Shown here one piece after another: positions 21,715-39,689 of a stretch of 64,000 nucleotides of DNA. A program made the position numbers and the translations under genes. The notes beneath the pieces were generated by a model. That model was not told the DNA's origin and searched no databases. It worked only from the letters and a program-made list of their open reading frames with translations. The DNA is from Theristus sp. LFF4_11 (Eukaryota > Nematoda > Chromadorea > Monhysterida > Xyalidae): positions 62,001-126,000 of the forward strand of contig JASANC010002764.1 of NCBI GenBank assembly GCA_030248135.1. The letters run 5' to 3'. The number at the start of each line of letters is the position of its first letter. The first letter of the stretch is position 1.

Positions 21715-23732
21715 AACAAAAATTGAAAACAGATTGAGTTGAGGTTATCGGATACTCAGCTTTGTCTTCGACGCCATCGGCGGCATGCACAGTTCTATTG
21801 ATTGGTTGAGTGCACATGCACACAAGATGCACGCTCACGCACGAAATTGTGAACATTGTGAAACAATCGCCAACATGCCATGCGTTGCAAAATGCAAAAT
21901 AAAACGTGGATCAAGACAAATAGTAAACTGGCTTTAGTTTTTGAAAAAAAATCACGTGTGCGGACAAATAGTAATCAAAATTTGCACATAAGAGCTGGTT
22001 TTGTTTGTATAATCAACGCTATATAAATAATGTAAAGTTCAGCAAAGGTCACGAACATTTTACGAAAAAGCAACCAGCACTACCATCAGCAAGGCGGCTA
22101 TTTGTGTAGCCCCTTGTGTCCAGGCGCTTCTTTTTTAAAACACACGCGCACGGGCATCGGCATGCTCATGCTCATGATCATCATGATAATATCAAAGAAA
22201 ATTTTTGTTGAACTTTCGAGAAATCGAGAAATTTTCAGAGCATGTAAGAGCATTTTCGATTTTTTTGAATCGGCATTTTGGTTTTACAGAGTGGTCCAAA
22301 AGTAGTGGGTACAACTTTGAATCGATCTAACTCGCCAACGCTTGGACCGTTTGAGCTGATACTTTAGTCGCTTACTCAGGAAGCTCAAACATAAACCTCC
22401 ACCAATTTTTAGTTTAAACGAAAGAACATTGCCCTTGTGCGGAAGCAAAGTTCGAAAAAAACGAATTTTTGCATGAAAAACAGCATTTTTTCTGTCTCAC
22501 GTCGGATTATTCATCGATAACGTCAAAAAAGGCAACACAACTATTTCTGGTTTCAATTCTCCGTTCACACAATTTTCATTTTCACTCCTCAATTGCCCTC
22601 AAAAGCCGAAAATTAAAGCTAATCCTTCTCGAAAAGTGAGTTGCACAGCTTCAATGCACAATCGGGCCCTATGGCCACTGACAACATCACTTTCTGGGAC
22701 AATTCAGTGTCCACGTGCTGAAACGCGTTCGATAGTCCGTACCTTTGGTACGGTATGACCGATTAAACATGGCAGCTTTTTTCAGGGTGCAAGGAGCGCG
22801 CGAATTTTGAATGAAAGAAAAAAGACATTCAGAAAACAAATTGTGTGCCAAATTTGACGCGTTTTTTTAAACTTCTGGATTATCCGCGATATCCTGTTCA
22901 TTCTTTCTCCCTTGTACACATGATTGGGAATTCTGCTGGCATTTTTGAAAAAGGCAACTCCTAGTCTGCGACTAATCCCGCCTTGATTGGACTGCCTCAT
23001 TTATTCGGCCATACTGTACCGCCCATAGCGTAGTGATATAATAATTGTTTGTTTCACTTACTTTTGAATAATTTTGTCCTTATGTTACTCACAATGTGTT
23101 TTTGCTTGTGGTGCTGCGTGTTACAATAAACTTGAAGTTGAAAACTTAAACTTGCGTGCGTGTCTTAGTTCTTTTCAACCTTTCAATTCAAGCATTTGTT
23201 TGATTTGGTTTGATAATTGGTCCATTGTAAGTGAAGACAAAATTATCTATCAAACTTATTTCACCTTTGCAAACGCTTCTGATTTGTGAATCACGCATGA
23301 TTCCCGCACCGTCCAAACGAATGGACACGTGATGCCCAGACCACAAAAACTCTTTCAGCAACAAAAGTAAAAAAATTTAAAACTGGCAAACTATGCTGTA
23401 AACAACAATGTGGCTAGATAGCACCATTGTTCAAAAAATGGTGTCAATAAATACATATTCAATAAAATTTTGTGAACTGTTTATGTTCCATTAACTTTTT
23501 CAAAAGTTACGTTCCGTTCTCAAAACTACAATGATACGTGCACATTAGTACAAAAATGCAATACTGTCTGACTCCACAACTTTTCCGTTTTTTTGCATTT
23601 TATGCTGCATTCATCATCGTTTTTTTCATTAGCTCTTTGGCAAGTTCCCTTGTTTCTTGAAGCTCCTGTAAAGAAGTGAGTTTGAACTAAAAATTCTCAA
23701 CCACAAGTACAATGTATACAATGTAGTAAAAA
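21715..23732. other. intergenic, repeat-derived, no gene recognised
   Basis: Apart from MITE copy B, the stretch 22285-22735 begins with ACAGAGTGGTCCAAAAGTAG and may be a transposon end fragment, but no partner end was found. 23019-23732 is the region upstream of gene C and shows no clear promoter element. Confidence 0.4.
22749..23018 (+). repeat. TA-flanked MITE copy B (complete)
   Basis: Ends are TA-CGGTATGACCGATTAAACATGG and TTTATTCGGCCATACTG-TA, an imperfect inverted repeat of about 20 bp flanked by TA dinucleotides, as in Tc1/mariner-type MITEs. Length 266 bp, no coding frame. Confidence 0.85.
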
Positions 23733-28876
<5,144 letters not shown>

Positions 28877-30405
28877 TTACAGTGATTGATCGAAATTTAG
28901 GTTGGAAACGGTCGCATTTCAATTTCGTTCGGTTCACTCTATTTTATTTTGTTTAGTGAATACAGTTCTAAAATCGAATGTTATAATAATTGGGAACTGA
29001 ACTGAAAACTAGTCCATTAAAAGATCTGTTTTTTAGAACGGTGGAACAGTTTTGAGTGCACTAAAAATACAAGATTTACAGCACGTCTTTTTCTGGCGTT
29101 TGACATCCATTTCATCTTGTTTCGTATTACATGGTGTGTACTGCTGCGCAACGCTTCAGTATTTCAGAAAACTTTGCAAAGACCACCAGAGTAGTGTAAA
29201 CAACCAAACGTTCAAAAAACTTTCTAATGACGTACATCACGTTGGCCGTTGCGTTTGAGCGCCTCGTGTTGTGACAGGTGACAAAAAGTGCAAGTGTACT
29301 TTTGATTCAATTCATCAAATCTTCTGCAATTGAACTTCAACAGCATTGAGGAATTTGAAGAATGAATCGGGGAAGACCAATCACACTCACTTGTTCTGTT
29401 TGTGTTCTCGCAACTTTCCACTGTGAATGCTGAAGCGGTTTTCAGACGAATCGACAAACGAAAACAACACAGACTACAGCAGATGCAGGAAAATGGTGCT
29501 GCAAAAGCGCCCCCCCCTCGGTTGATGAGCGATTGGCCCCGATGAACAAGAGAATCATAACAGGCGTCTAGTGGACACAGCCTAGTATGTTTGTGTTGTT
29601 GTTGTGGCTGAGAGTGACCATTGGTCAGTGAGAGATGTGTGTGCAAGATAGGACACGTCTGATGCAGAATGTGTGTGCCTGTGGGTGCGTGCGTGTGTGT
29701 TCGTGTGCAACAACGCAGCAACTGCCATGCAAACTGCGTGCACATAGTGCACTTTGCGTGTGTCTGCATGGCTTGCGGCTGTGTTTGTGCATCGCCAGTG
29801 TCCACCCAACGTTTCTTGGTGCTTTCGCCCGGCTGACCACTGTGCACACAGCCAATCTCGCTCACCCTTCTACGACCGAGCAACCAGCCAGCTCCTCTCT
29901 TGTCTTTCGTCTCGTTTGAATTTTTAGACGATGCGAATAGTATTTGGATGTGTGCGGCCGTTGTTGTTGTGTTGTTGTCGTTATTGTTGTTATGTGTTGT
30001 TGTTGTTGTATTGCTGTTGTCGGTTGGTCAGTTCTCGTTCAGTTTATCTGGGACATTGGTCACTTTCACCATGGCACCTTTGAAGCGTGTCCAATTGTTT
30101 TGTTTGAACACCATCCAGATTGAAATTTTTTGAAAGTTTTCTCTTGATTTTCTGTTTTCTCTCGCGAATTGTGGCATTTTCATGAGTTTTACGTTTTTTC
30201 GACGAAAACTTTTGTTGAGTGGCTCCATCTGCTGCAGTTTCCTGTTTTTTCTTTCAGTAATATCGTCGATTGTGGGTATTCGATCGGCGGTGTTGGTCGG
30301 CGAGCTTCGGGGAATTCCACCAAAAACTGCCGATTGGAACTCAAAGGCGATTTTAATTTGTTTCTTCACTGACCCAACTGATATTGGTGAGAAAATCAAC
30401 AAATA
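28877..30405. other. gene C 3' region and LIN28 upstream region
   Basis: No further exon is supported. GTT-rich microsatellite runs lie at about 29950-30020. The stretch 30030-30405 may be LIN28 5' UTR or promoter. The open frame at 29224-29883 on the minus strand lacks any recognisable domain or splice structure. Confidence 0.4.
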
Positions 30406-33400
30406 ATGGCGGCCAACGCCGAAAATTCGGTCAAAAGCGAACAAGTGGAAGTAGCCAATGGAGGAGCGGACGACAAAAAAGGTTGCGATGTTTTACTAAT
30501 TTTGTTTTTTTTTATCAACTTTTGCTTTTGAAATAACAGTCGAATGCCTGTTTTGGTTTATGGACCAGGACTACTTTGGTTCCGACACGATTTATGTCAG
30601 TCCCAATTTGTGGGCGTGGACAAAACCTAACAAAAATAAATAAAAGTTATATTTGGGGAAATTGTAGGAAATTTTGGAGAAAATACTTTTGAAAGCTCAA
30701 TTGACAATTCGTTCGTTCAGTCAAAACGCCTGATTTTTGTCACAGAGGGTCGACTTTACGTTCGCTAAACTCGGACGGTTTTCGCTCAATTTTTTGAGAC
30801 CGTTCCAATCTTACTAAACATGCACAACGTAACCAACTGTTTCTCCGCCATTGATACAGTGCTCCCAGCAAAGTGTCATGTGTTCGGAACCGAAGATGAC
30901 AGACATTTTTACAGTGGGGGCTGTTTACCTATACCCATGAGGGGTGCCAATTTTTTTGGGGTGTATGGGTTAGTGGGGCGTTAGTTAGCAGGGCGCCTGC
31001 TAGGGTGGTGCACTGGGTGCTAATCGCTTCTAGGAGAGGATGCCAGTCCCCATCCCCCACCCCCCACCACGAGGCGCAACTTCGTGCCAGGGGGTACACC
31101 CCACTCGATTCATCTTCAGTACTGTGCGTGTTGAGTTGATTCAACGGCTTTCTTTTGTCCGGCACGATTTGTGCAACTGCAAATGCGTCGAATGGCCAAT
31201 GGTGCTTTAGCAGTTGCAAAAATAGCGGAATTGGGGAGCGGAAATTGTAAATTCCGCTACCGATTCTGCTGTTTCTGTTTGTGTCATTACTACAGTAGTT
31301 GCCTGTGTGGGCGGTGAGCCTTGGCGACTGTGGTGAGAGCGAGCATGCCGATGCAAGTCACGTGTACTGCTCATTGGCCAGCGCCTTTGTTATCAGCGCT
31401 TGCTTACGTGTGTTGAACTCGTAAAGTGTGAAAGATGTGAAGTTGTACACACACACACATACACATAATACACCTCTGATAATCGCTGGGCAACTCCACA
31501 ACTGAACTAAAATGTTATTATTCGTCATCATTTCAATCAAATTACGGTACACACACTGAGAGAAGCAGCCGAGCACACACTGTACATGAACATGACATTG
31601 CTGCCAGCTATTCACAGTGACGTTTGCACAGAAACAATTTGCAAGACTGTGGCATAGTCAAACGGCATAGTGACCTGCTGTACAAACGTAGTACAGAGCA
31701 AGCAGTTGAGCTTAGCGCTGCTGGCACAGAGCCAACAAACAAGTGTACGTGCATTGTGCGTGCCATGTCTTTGTGGCTGTGCAGCCAATCAGAATGCGGC
31801 AGCGTGCGTGCGCGCACACAGCACACACGTACATTCCGTTTTGCCCTATGCGCTCTTGACAACTTTACTCTGCTCTTGAAAATATGCCGCTGTGATGAAG
31901 CACACACTCAGCGCTCTCTTTACAGTTGTTTGCGTTTGCGTGTGGTCGTCAGCCTGATGATGAGATGATATCATATGTTTGCGCTCGCTTATTATGCGGT
32001 GGCTGGTTTGTGCGTTTGCACAAGCACACAAATCTGTGGCAAACTTGTGAACTCAGTCATTTTGCAGTCGAAGACCAAACACTTTCGTGTGTACATGCAG
32101 CTGGCGTACCTCACTGCACTACAGGTCTCATCCCATGATACTGGTGTACACCAAATCATTCTAGATTTGAAAATGTTCAATGTTTCAACTGTTTTTACAC
32201 TGTTGCTCAACCTTTTTTAACCTTTACGGCCTCATTCTAAAATTTGCTAACCTTATAGAAGAATGAATCAGACAAAAAATGCATCATTTTCAGGTGACAG
32301 ATGTTTTGTCAGCCGTTGTCGTTTCAGCCATTTGGAAGGCTCTTCCCAGAAAAACATGTAGTTTTTCTTGCAGTTTGGTTGTAATGCAATGTAAAAACTA
32401 CATATTTGCTTTTAAATACACTTTTTATTCATGCAAGCGCTGTATGTTACCCTGTGCAACCCCTGTTTTTTTTGTATCAAAGTATTTTATTGACAAAACT
32501 CCCTTTTCAGTAGAACACTTGTTCATTCGAATGAAAGGTGTCATAGTGGTGAAAAGCGCATGGTCACTGAGATACGTGCAACTTTAAAAATTTAGCAGGA
32601 AGTTTATGTACACTGCTGTGTATTTTACATTTTTAAAGCATCCGCAGAATTTTTTCACCGTCTCATAATTAAAATTTGTCATGCTTTGATAAACACGGAT
32701 GCTTTGATTTTACTGACACCGAAACTACCTCATTATTCGTTGTCGCGGCCTTAATCGAGAAAAAGATATAAATGCGGAAGACAGCCATAAAACGGAGCAT
32801 TGCATCAATTCAAGACAATCAAAATGGTAATGCCAAAAGTTACATCGGGCATGCACACCTGCTTGTGTTATAAATAACTCAAAGCGAACAGCAACATAAG
32901 CGATTCCAAAAAGTTCTCCTGGTCAAAGTATTCCAAACGGTTTCATACCACGACAAAATTAGGACAGATAGCTGAAAAAAAATTTGTCATTTAAAGACTA
33001 GAAGATGCAAAAGTTTCAAAAAAACCGTTCTGCTTGCAGGTCCGAGTTCCTCGTCAGAGACGTGCACACTCTCAGCGAATGGCGAAGAGCGCCAGACAGA
33101 CAGCACCGGCAGCGGAGGCGACCTACGGCCCATTCCAGGGCCGTTGCGTGCCGGCAAGTGCAAATGGTTCAATGTGCTCAAAGGCATCGGCTTCATCACG
33201 CCGGACGACGGATCCGACGATGTGTTCGTGCATCAGGTTTGCGTGGCAAAAAAACACTCAAAAAAAGCGTTGTTGCTCTCTGGTTTTTTATTGTAATTTG
33301 ACCACGAAAAAGTGCTGATTGGTAAGGCAGAATGTGATTTTATTCTCCTTAAAATTCGTACCACCGTGAAAACATGCGATAGGCAAGGTTTTCCTTGTTA

Positions 33401-36400
33401 ATAATAAAAAGTGCATGCAATTTTTTCGACATTTGAAAAAACTGTTTTTTTACAGTCAGTGCTGAAAATGCCTGGTTTCCGTAGTCTTGACGAAGGCGAA
33501 GTTGTGGAGTTTGCATCGAAGCAAACGCAACGCGGCTGGGAGGCGACGTACGTGCACGGACCAAACGGGGAGATGCTGAAAGGCAGTCGCATTCATCCGC
33601 TCGGTAAAAAACGATTCTCAAAAATACGGTCTGTGAACCACAATTTTTTGAAGGCCCATTTTGACAGTTCAAAGCATTTCTGTGATTACCGTATTACCCC
33701 CAATAAACCCCCATGGGGGATTAATACGTCAGCGACTTTTAGGGGGGTGGGGGTTTATTAGTGGGGGGAGGGGGGAGGGGGGGGGGTTATTTACAAACAA
33801 ATTCTAGGGGTGGGGGTTTGTTGAAAAATGGCAAAAATACCTTGCATGGCAGGCAAGAAAGTCACAGAAACTTCTACTTTTCACAGAGATTTCCTTTTGT
33901 AACAGCCTTTTAGAATGAAACTAGCAAATTGACCCGTGCCTACGGCACGGTTAGCTGATAAATACAACTATTATTTTTGAGTTGGTTTTCCCCTTTTGAC
34001 CTTGCCCACGACGCGGACTCAAAATCCACAACCTTTTTAATCAGCAACAAACAACTGCCATTCCCTATTAAAGTATCAAAATCAATTCTCGCATTTATTA
34101 GCTTTTCAATGTCGCTTATTTGTCCTTTCATTCTTTTCTAATCAGTTGCATTCCACTGTCCTTCCCGTTTAAAGTATCAAAAAACAATCTCCTCTGATCA
34201 GCATCAATTAACAGCCATTCCCGCTTAAAGTTTTAAAATTAATCTTGTTTGGTTAGCTTTTCAATGTCGTCACATGTTGTTCAATCGCCATTCCTGTTAA
34301 AAAATTATAAAAAAAACAATGTCGTTTGGTTAACAACAATTAACTGATACCGGTTTAAGTTTTTGTTCCTGTTTAAAATACAGGTTTAAGAAAAGCAATC
34401 TGCTTCAGGCAGCTGTCATTTCTGAATAGGCAACACTGTTCTAAATACCCATTGGAAAGCACCCGCTTTTGACTTGGTAATGGTTTTTTACCCGCTTACC
34501 CTAACCTAAGCCAGGCCTTTTAGAGTGTAAATGTCAAAAAGGCAACACTTCTGAACAATTGTTGCGAAACGCCAACTTTCGTTTTGATAAGTTGCTTCTT
34601 TTTCCCGCTTACTCTAACCTAAGCTAAGGTTTTTAAAGTTTAAATGACGAAAAATGCAAAAAATTTCTGAATATTCGCTGCAAAACGGCCACTTTTGTGT
34701 GGTATGTTTACTACTCTTACCTTTAACCCTAACCTTAGCCAAGGATTTTTGATAGAATGGAAATGACAAAACAGCAACATTTTACTGAATACCCGTAGCA
34801 AAGCTCATCTAAGCCAAGCCTTTTAAAGTTTAAATGACGAAAAATGCAAAACTTTTCTGAATATTCGCTGCAAAACAGCCACTTTTGTGTGGTATGTTTA
34901 CTGCTCTTATTTTCAACCCTAACCTTAGCCAAGGATTTTTGATAGAATGGAAATGACAAAACAGCAACATTTTACTGAATATCCGTAGCAAAGCTCCCGC
35001 TTTTGTTTTGAATGTTTACTTCTTTTCCCCGCTTACTCTAACCTAAGCCAGTTCTTTTTGATCGAGTGCAACAAAAAGCAACACGTTTCTGAGTACCCAT
35101 TGTGTAAAACGGTCGCTTTTGTTTTGTTATGTAGCTTTTCTATCCTAAGTGATGCATTTTCTATGATTAAAAAAACAAATGAAGGAAAAAGCAACAATTT
35201 TCTACATTTTACTGAACACCCGTAGCACTTAAAGCTCCCATGTTTACTTCTTTTCCCCGCTTACCCTAACCTAAGCCAGTTCTTTTTGATTGAGTGCAAC
35301 AAAAAGCAACACGTTTCTGAGTACCCATTGTGTAAAACGGTCGCTTTTGTTTTGTTATGTGGCTTTTCTATCCTAAGTGACGCATTTTCTATGATAAAAA
35401 CAAATGAAGGAAAAAGCAACGATTTTCTAAATACTCGTTGTAAACACCGGCTTTATAAAAAGTCTACCTTGTAAAAAGAGCGATCAACTTGCAAGCGATT
35501 GTTTTAAAAACTCGTTTTTTGTGAAAAAACTCCATCGTCTACAATGGAGTCCTTGCTATTCTTACGATTGTCTCGCTTGTTTGTTGTCGCTCTTGAGCAA
35601 AAGGCATCATGATGACTAACGTCATGTGGAATGACGATTTGAACTTTGCATTGTCATTAGAAAATGGAGTATGAGTATTCAGCTGATGATGACTTAAATA
35701 GCAAAATTGGCTCAAACTTGTAAATTTTAATAGCCAATCAACGTGTGAAAAAACTCCATCGTCTACAATGGAGTCCTTGCTATTCTTACGATTGTCTCGC
35801 TTGTTTGTTGTCGCTCTTGAGCAAAAGGCATCATGATGACTAACGTCATGTGGAATGACGATTTGAACTTTGCATTGTCATTAGAAAATGGAGTATGAGT
35901 ATTCAGCTGATGATGACTTAAATAGCAAAATTGGCTCAAACTTGTAAATTTTAATAGCCAATCAACGTTGCGGAACGGACCTGACTTACTTACATACACA
36001 GTTACTATCTTAGTATTATAGACTAGCCAATGGACCCGAGCGTACGTGGCTTAATCAATGCCAAGCTTTTTGGTGAAGTGGCATTGAATTAAAAAGAAAA
36101 ACAGTAACGTTTACTGAATAACCAATCTGAAGAAAATTTACCTTGTGCTGCCGTGAAGCCGCCTACAATACAATATTTTTTAATGTATTTAAATAAATAA
36201 AAAATGCGAAGTTTATGATTTTGCTATTTTTACCCGTTCACCCTAACCGAAGGCAAGCCTTTTTGTAAGTGAAGTAAAATTGAATAAAAAATATAAAAAC
36301 TAACGTTTTTTTCATTTACCCGTTTTAAAAAGCTAATGCTTTTTTTACCCGTTTACCTAAGCCAAGCCTTTTTTCTGAAGTAAAAATGTGAAGTTTATGA

Positions 36401-39400
36401 TTTTGCTATTTTTTCCCCGTTCACCCTAACCTAAATCAAGCCTTTTTGTATGTGAAGTAAGATTAAATAAAAAACATAAAAATTAACGTTTTTTCAATTA
36501 CACGTTTTAAAAAGCTGATGCTTCTTTTACCCGTTTACCTAAGCCAAGCCTTTTTTGCAAAGTGAAAATGCGAAGTTTATGATTTTGCTATTTTTACCCG
36601 TTCACCCTAACTTAAGTCAAGCCTTTTTGTAAGTCAAGTAAGATTGAATAAAAAATATAAAAATTAACGTTTTTTTATTTACCCGTTTTAAAAAGCTAAT
36701 GCTTTTTTACCCGTTAACCTAAACCAAGCCTTTTTTGTAATGTGAAAATCCGAAGTTTATGATTTTGCTATTTTTACCCGTTCACCCTAACCTAAGTCAA
36801 GCCTTTTTTGTAAGTTAAGTAAGATTGAATAAAAAATACAAAAATTAACGATTTTTTCATTAAAAAATACCCGTTTTAAAAAGCTAATGCTTCTTTTACC
36901 CGGTTACCCTAACATAAGCCAAACCTTTTTTCTAAAGTGAAAATGAATAGAAGAAACAAAAAAGTGACGTTTATAATTTCGTTTTGCAGTCATTGCTTCT
37001 TTTTACCCGTTTACCCCAACATGACCCAAACATTTTGCAAAGTGAAAATGAATGGTAAATACCATTTCGACCCAATTAAAAAACTAACTTTTTTCAAAGA
37101 CGGTTTTGTTACATCTTTCGCAGTCGCTCGTCAAGTTTTGAGCAGCAACAATTGCGAGTTGCCCATCGTGCGTTACGTTGAAATTATCGCTCATAACCAT
37201 GGAGTATCAAATTGAAAATGAAACATGGAGTATCAATTTCAATGAAATTTACTTGTTTTGAATCCAAAGTGCAACTTGCAATGCCGACGTCGATGTGCGT
37301 TTTGTAACCCGATTTTTAAAAACAAAAAAGTTCAAACTTTTTTCAAAGACGGTTTTGTTACATCTTTCCCAGTCGATCATCAAGTTTTGATCAGCCACAC
37401 TTCCATTTGCCTATAGTTTATGATTTTGCTAATTTTACCCGTTTACCCTAACCTAAGGCAAGACTTTTTGTAAGTAAAGTAAAATTGAATAAAAAATATA
37501 AAAACAAACGTTTTTTTCAATTACCCGTTTTAAAAAGCTAATGCTTTTTTACCCGTATACCTAAGCCAAGCCTTTTTGTAAGGTGAAAATGCGAAGTTTA
37601 TGATTTTGCTATTTTTCCCCTTTCACCCTAACCTAAGTCAAGCCTTTTTGTATGTGAAGCAAGATTGAATGAAAAATATAAAAATTAACGTTTTTTCATA
37701 AAAAATACCCGTTTTAAAAAGCTAATGCTTCTTTTACCCGTTTACTAAGCCAAACCTTTTTTGCACAGTAAAAATGCGAAGTTTATGATTTTGCTATTTT
37801 TACCCGTTCATCTTAACCTAAGTCAAGCCTTTTTGTATGTGAAGTAAGATTGAATAAAAACATAAAAATTAACGTTTTTTTCAATTACCCGTTTTAAAAA
37901 GCTAATGCTTCTTTTACCCGTTTACCTAAGCCAAGCCTTTTTGCAAAGTGAAAATGAATAGAAGAAACAAAAAAGTGACGTTTATAATTTCGTTTTGCAG
38001 TCATTGCCTCTTTTTACCCGTTTACCCCAACATGACCCAAACATTTTGCAAAGTGAAAATGAATGGTAAATACCATTTCGACCCAATTAAAAAAACTAAC
38101 TTTTTTCAGAGACGGTTTTGTTACATCTTTTGCAGTCGCTCGTCAAGTTTTGAGCAGCAACAATTGCCAGTTGCCCATCGTGCGTTACGTTGAAATTATC
38201 GCTCATAACCATGGAGTATCAATTTGAAAATGAAACATGGAGTATCAATTTCAATGAAATTTACTTGTTTTGAATCCAAAGTGCAACTTGCAATACCGAT
38301 GTCGATGTGCGTTTTGCAACCCGATTTTTAAAAACAAAAAAGTTCAAACTTTTTTCAAAGACGGTTTTGTTACATCTTTCCCAGACGATCATCAAGTTTT
38401 GATCAGCCACGCTTCCATTTGCCTGTGCTGCGCTGAACTGTCTCTGTTGACCAAAGAGTATCATGATGACTTCAGCTATGAAGAGCGACGTTTTGAGAAA
38501 ACAATCTCAACTGGCATTAATAAAAAAAATAGGTTAAGGAAATTGAGATGAAGTTTTCTTAAATAGCAAAAATGAGCGCCAATTCAAATTTCATGAAAAT
38601 GACAGGGACAGACAAATTGCATTTTTAGTATAATAGATAGATAAATTTTAATAGCCAATCAACGTTGCGGAACGGACCTGACTTACTTACATACACAGTT
38701 ACTATCTTAGTATAATAGATTACCATTAACTCATCCCTTTGGGGCCTTTGGTAGCACAATTTCACCAATGTCACTGCATTCAGCCACTGAATTCGCTGGG
38801 TATGTGTTTCAAACAGGTTTCCAATTAACCCCCATGGGGGATTATTTGTGGGGGGGATTATTTGAAAACTTGTCGGGGGTGGGGGTTTATTGGTGGTGGG
38901 GGGTTAATGGTGGGGGGGGGGTTAATGGGGGTAATACGGTATGTAACCATGCCCTCACACTGTCTGAGTGGAGTTTGATTTTAGATTAGGAAAGAGCAAC
39001 TTTCCCCTTTTTTAAAACTCTGAAATCAGCACACACTCACTGAGTATTAGTTCAACAACAAATTCAGCAGTTTGCTGCACTGACCAAAGTCTACCGACAC
39101 TGAAAACGCCTTCTCAATAAATTTTTCAACAAAACTATTACTACTGGTTGCTAAACAGAATCGTGCGTGCAGCACATTGATCATAGGAAATCGTGAAAAT
39201 GCTAACTTTGTTGAGCTACCTGTTGTGAAGCTCAACAATTTGTTGAATAGTTGAGTAGTCCTTTTAAGTGTAATGGTGAACTGCTGAGCAAAATGGCTGT
39301 CTCTTTTGTGCGACTGTTTCTGCGTGCTTGACGACGCTGCATGAGCGTGTGTGTTTTTGCAGCTGTTTCAACTGTGGCCGATACGGCAATCACACAGCGG

Positions 39401-39537
39401 CCAAGTGTCCGCAGGGTCCCATGCCAAAGTCGTGCTACTTCTGCCAGGGCAGTGACCACCTCGTGGCCGACTGTCCCACGCGCGCCACACGACCGCCTGC
39501 GAAACAAGACGCAACTGACCAGGAACAAAGCGCCTAG
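30406..39537 (+). CDS. LIN28: LIN28 RNA-binding protein (cold-shock domain plus two CCHC knuckles)
   Basis: Four exons join in phase: 30406-30481, 33040-33236, 33456-33628 and 39363-39537, giving about 206 aa (human LIN28A 209). A short acidic, Ser-rich N-terminus leads to the cold-shock domain ([16 protein letters not shown], then [21 protein letters not shown]), a basic linker KKRFSKIR, and two CCHC zinc knuckles, [15 protein letters not shown] and [14 protein letters not shown]. The donor at 33629 (GTCTGT) is chosen because it supplies the basic linker and the phase needed by the knuckle exon; an earlier GTAAAA at 33604 would break the frame. LIN28 binds let-7 precursors through the cold-shock domain (terminal loop) and knuckles (GGAG), blocks maturation and recruits a terminal uridylyltransferase. 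Intron 1 is 2.6 kb; intron 3 is 5.7 kb of repeats. Confidence 0.96.
33687..33835 (+). repeat. G-run repeat, left copy (LIN28 intron 3)
   Basis: Begins TACCGTATTACCCCCAATAA, includes AACCCCCATGGGGGATTA, then many runs of four to ten G. It is similar, in the same orientation, to 38815-38942, whose right end GGGGGTAATACGGTA is the inverted form of this left end. It probably represents a truncated MITE with TACCGTATTACCCCC termini. Confidence 0.65.
35521..35968 (+). repeat. 224-bp tandem duplication
   Basis: The block starting GTGAAAAAACTCCATCGTCT at 35521 is repeated from 35745, essentially identical over about 220 bp, up to TAGCCAATCAACGT. The identity suggests a recent duplication inside the LIN28 intron 3 composite. 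Confidence 0.92.
36937..38450 (+). repeat. direct repeat at 1011-bp spacing
   Basis: The segment from 36937 (AAATGAATAGAAGAAACAAA) to about 37420 recurs from 37948 to about 38430 with over 95 percent identity by eye, including an ATGGAGTATCAA pair and a TTTTTCAAAGACGGTTTTGTT phrase. It lies in the right-hand copy of the composite repeat. Confidence 0.88.
38815..38942 (+). repeat. G-run repeat, right copy (LIN28 intron 3)
   Basis: Contains TTAACCCCCATGGGGGATTA and then several closely spaced runs of five to ten G, ending GGGGGTAATACGGTA. Enough G runs are present for G-quadruplex formation in the LIN28 transcript sense strand. Confidence 0.65.
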
Positions 39538-39647
39538 CAATGATTGCAGCATGGGTGTTCTCTGAAACAAATGGTAACCTTTTGTATTTTTTGTGCTCTC
39601 TCTACTGTTTTTTTCTCTGATTCGATAATATGCATTATTCATTTATT

Positions 39648-39655
39648 CTACCTCA
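39648..39655 (+). promoter_or_regulatory. let-7 seed match (8-mer) in LIN28 3' UTR
   Basis: CTACCTCA, the full 8-mer complement of the let-7 seed, lies 111 nt after the LIN28 stop codon. let-7 sites in LIN28 3' UTRs are known from nematodes to mammals. No strong extra pairing to the let-7 3' half is visible. Confidence 0.65.
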
Positions 39656-39682
39656 GTTCTTTTTTCCTTGGTTTACGTTACA

Positions 39683-39689
39683 CTACCTC
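39683..39689 (+). promoter_or_regulatory. second let-7 seed match (7-mer) in LIN28 3' UTR
   Basis: CTACCTC followed by T is a 7-mer-m8 match lying 35 nt from the first site, a spacing at which paired sites often cooperate. Confidence 0.5.

Larger units (their letters stand above)
33916..38722 (+). mobile_element. composite repeat: two head-to-tail copies of an unknown element
   Basis: A copy seems to run from ACTAGCAAATTGACCCG (33917), with an adjacent CGTGCCTACGGCACG hairpin, to TTACTATCTTAGTATTATAGA (about 36021). It is followed directly by ACTAGCCAATGGACCCG, and a second copy ends TTACTATCTTAGTATAATAGA (about 38722). The last 70 bp of the two copies are nearly identical. The interior consists of degenerate tandem units containing TAACCTAAGCCAAGCCTTTTT. 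No coding frame of a known transposase is seen. Confidence 0.55.

Noticed and set aside
22285..22740. Tc1/mariner element starting ACAGAGTGGTCCAAAAG
   Set aside because: Only one end resembles a terminal repeat and no inverted partner or transposase remnant was found.
29224..29883. 219-residue open frame on the minus strand
   Set aside because: Composition is low complexity with His/Thr repeats, no domain and no splice context; probably a chance frame in GT-rich DNA.
32725..32735. Another CTACCTCA let-7 match in LIN28 intron 1
   Set aside because: It is intronic in the model and would not be in mature mRNA; an 8-mer occurs by chance about once per window.
36300..38000. Interstitial telomeric sequence (CCCTAACC-like units)
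   Set aside because: The units are long and degenerate (ACCCTAACCTAAGCCAAGCC...), not a 6-mer tandem; they belong to the intronic composite repeat.
36937..38193. Two similar open frames ([10 protein letters not shown]...) as genes
   Set aside because: They are duplicated copies of repeat sequence inside LIN28 intron 3, without domains or splice support.
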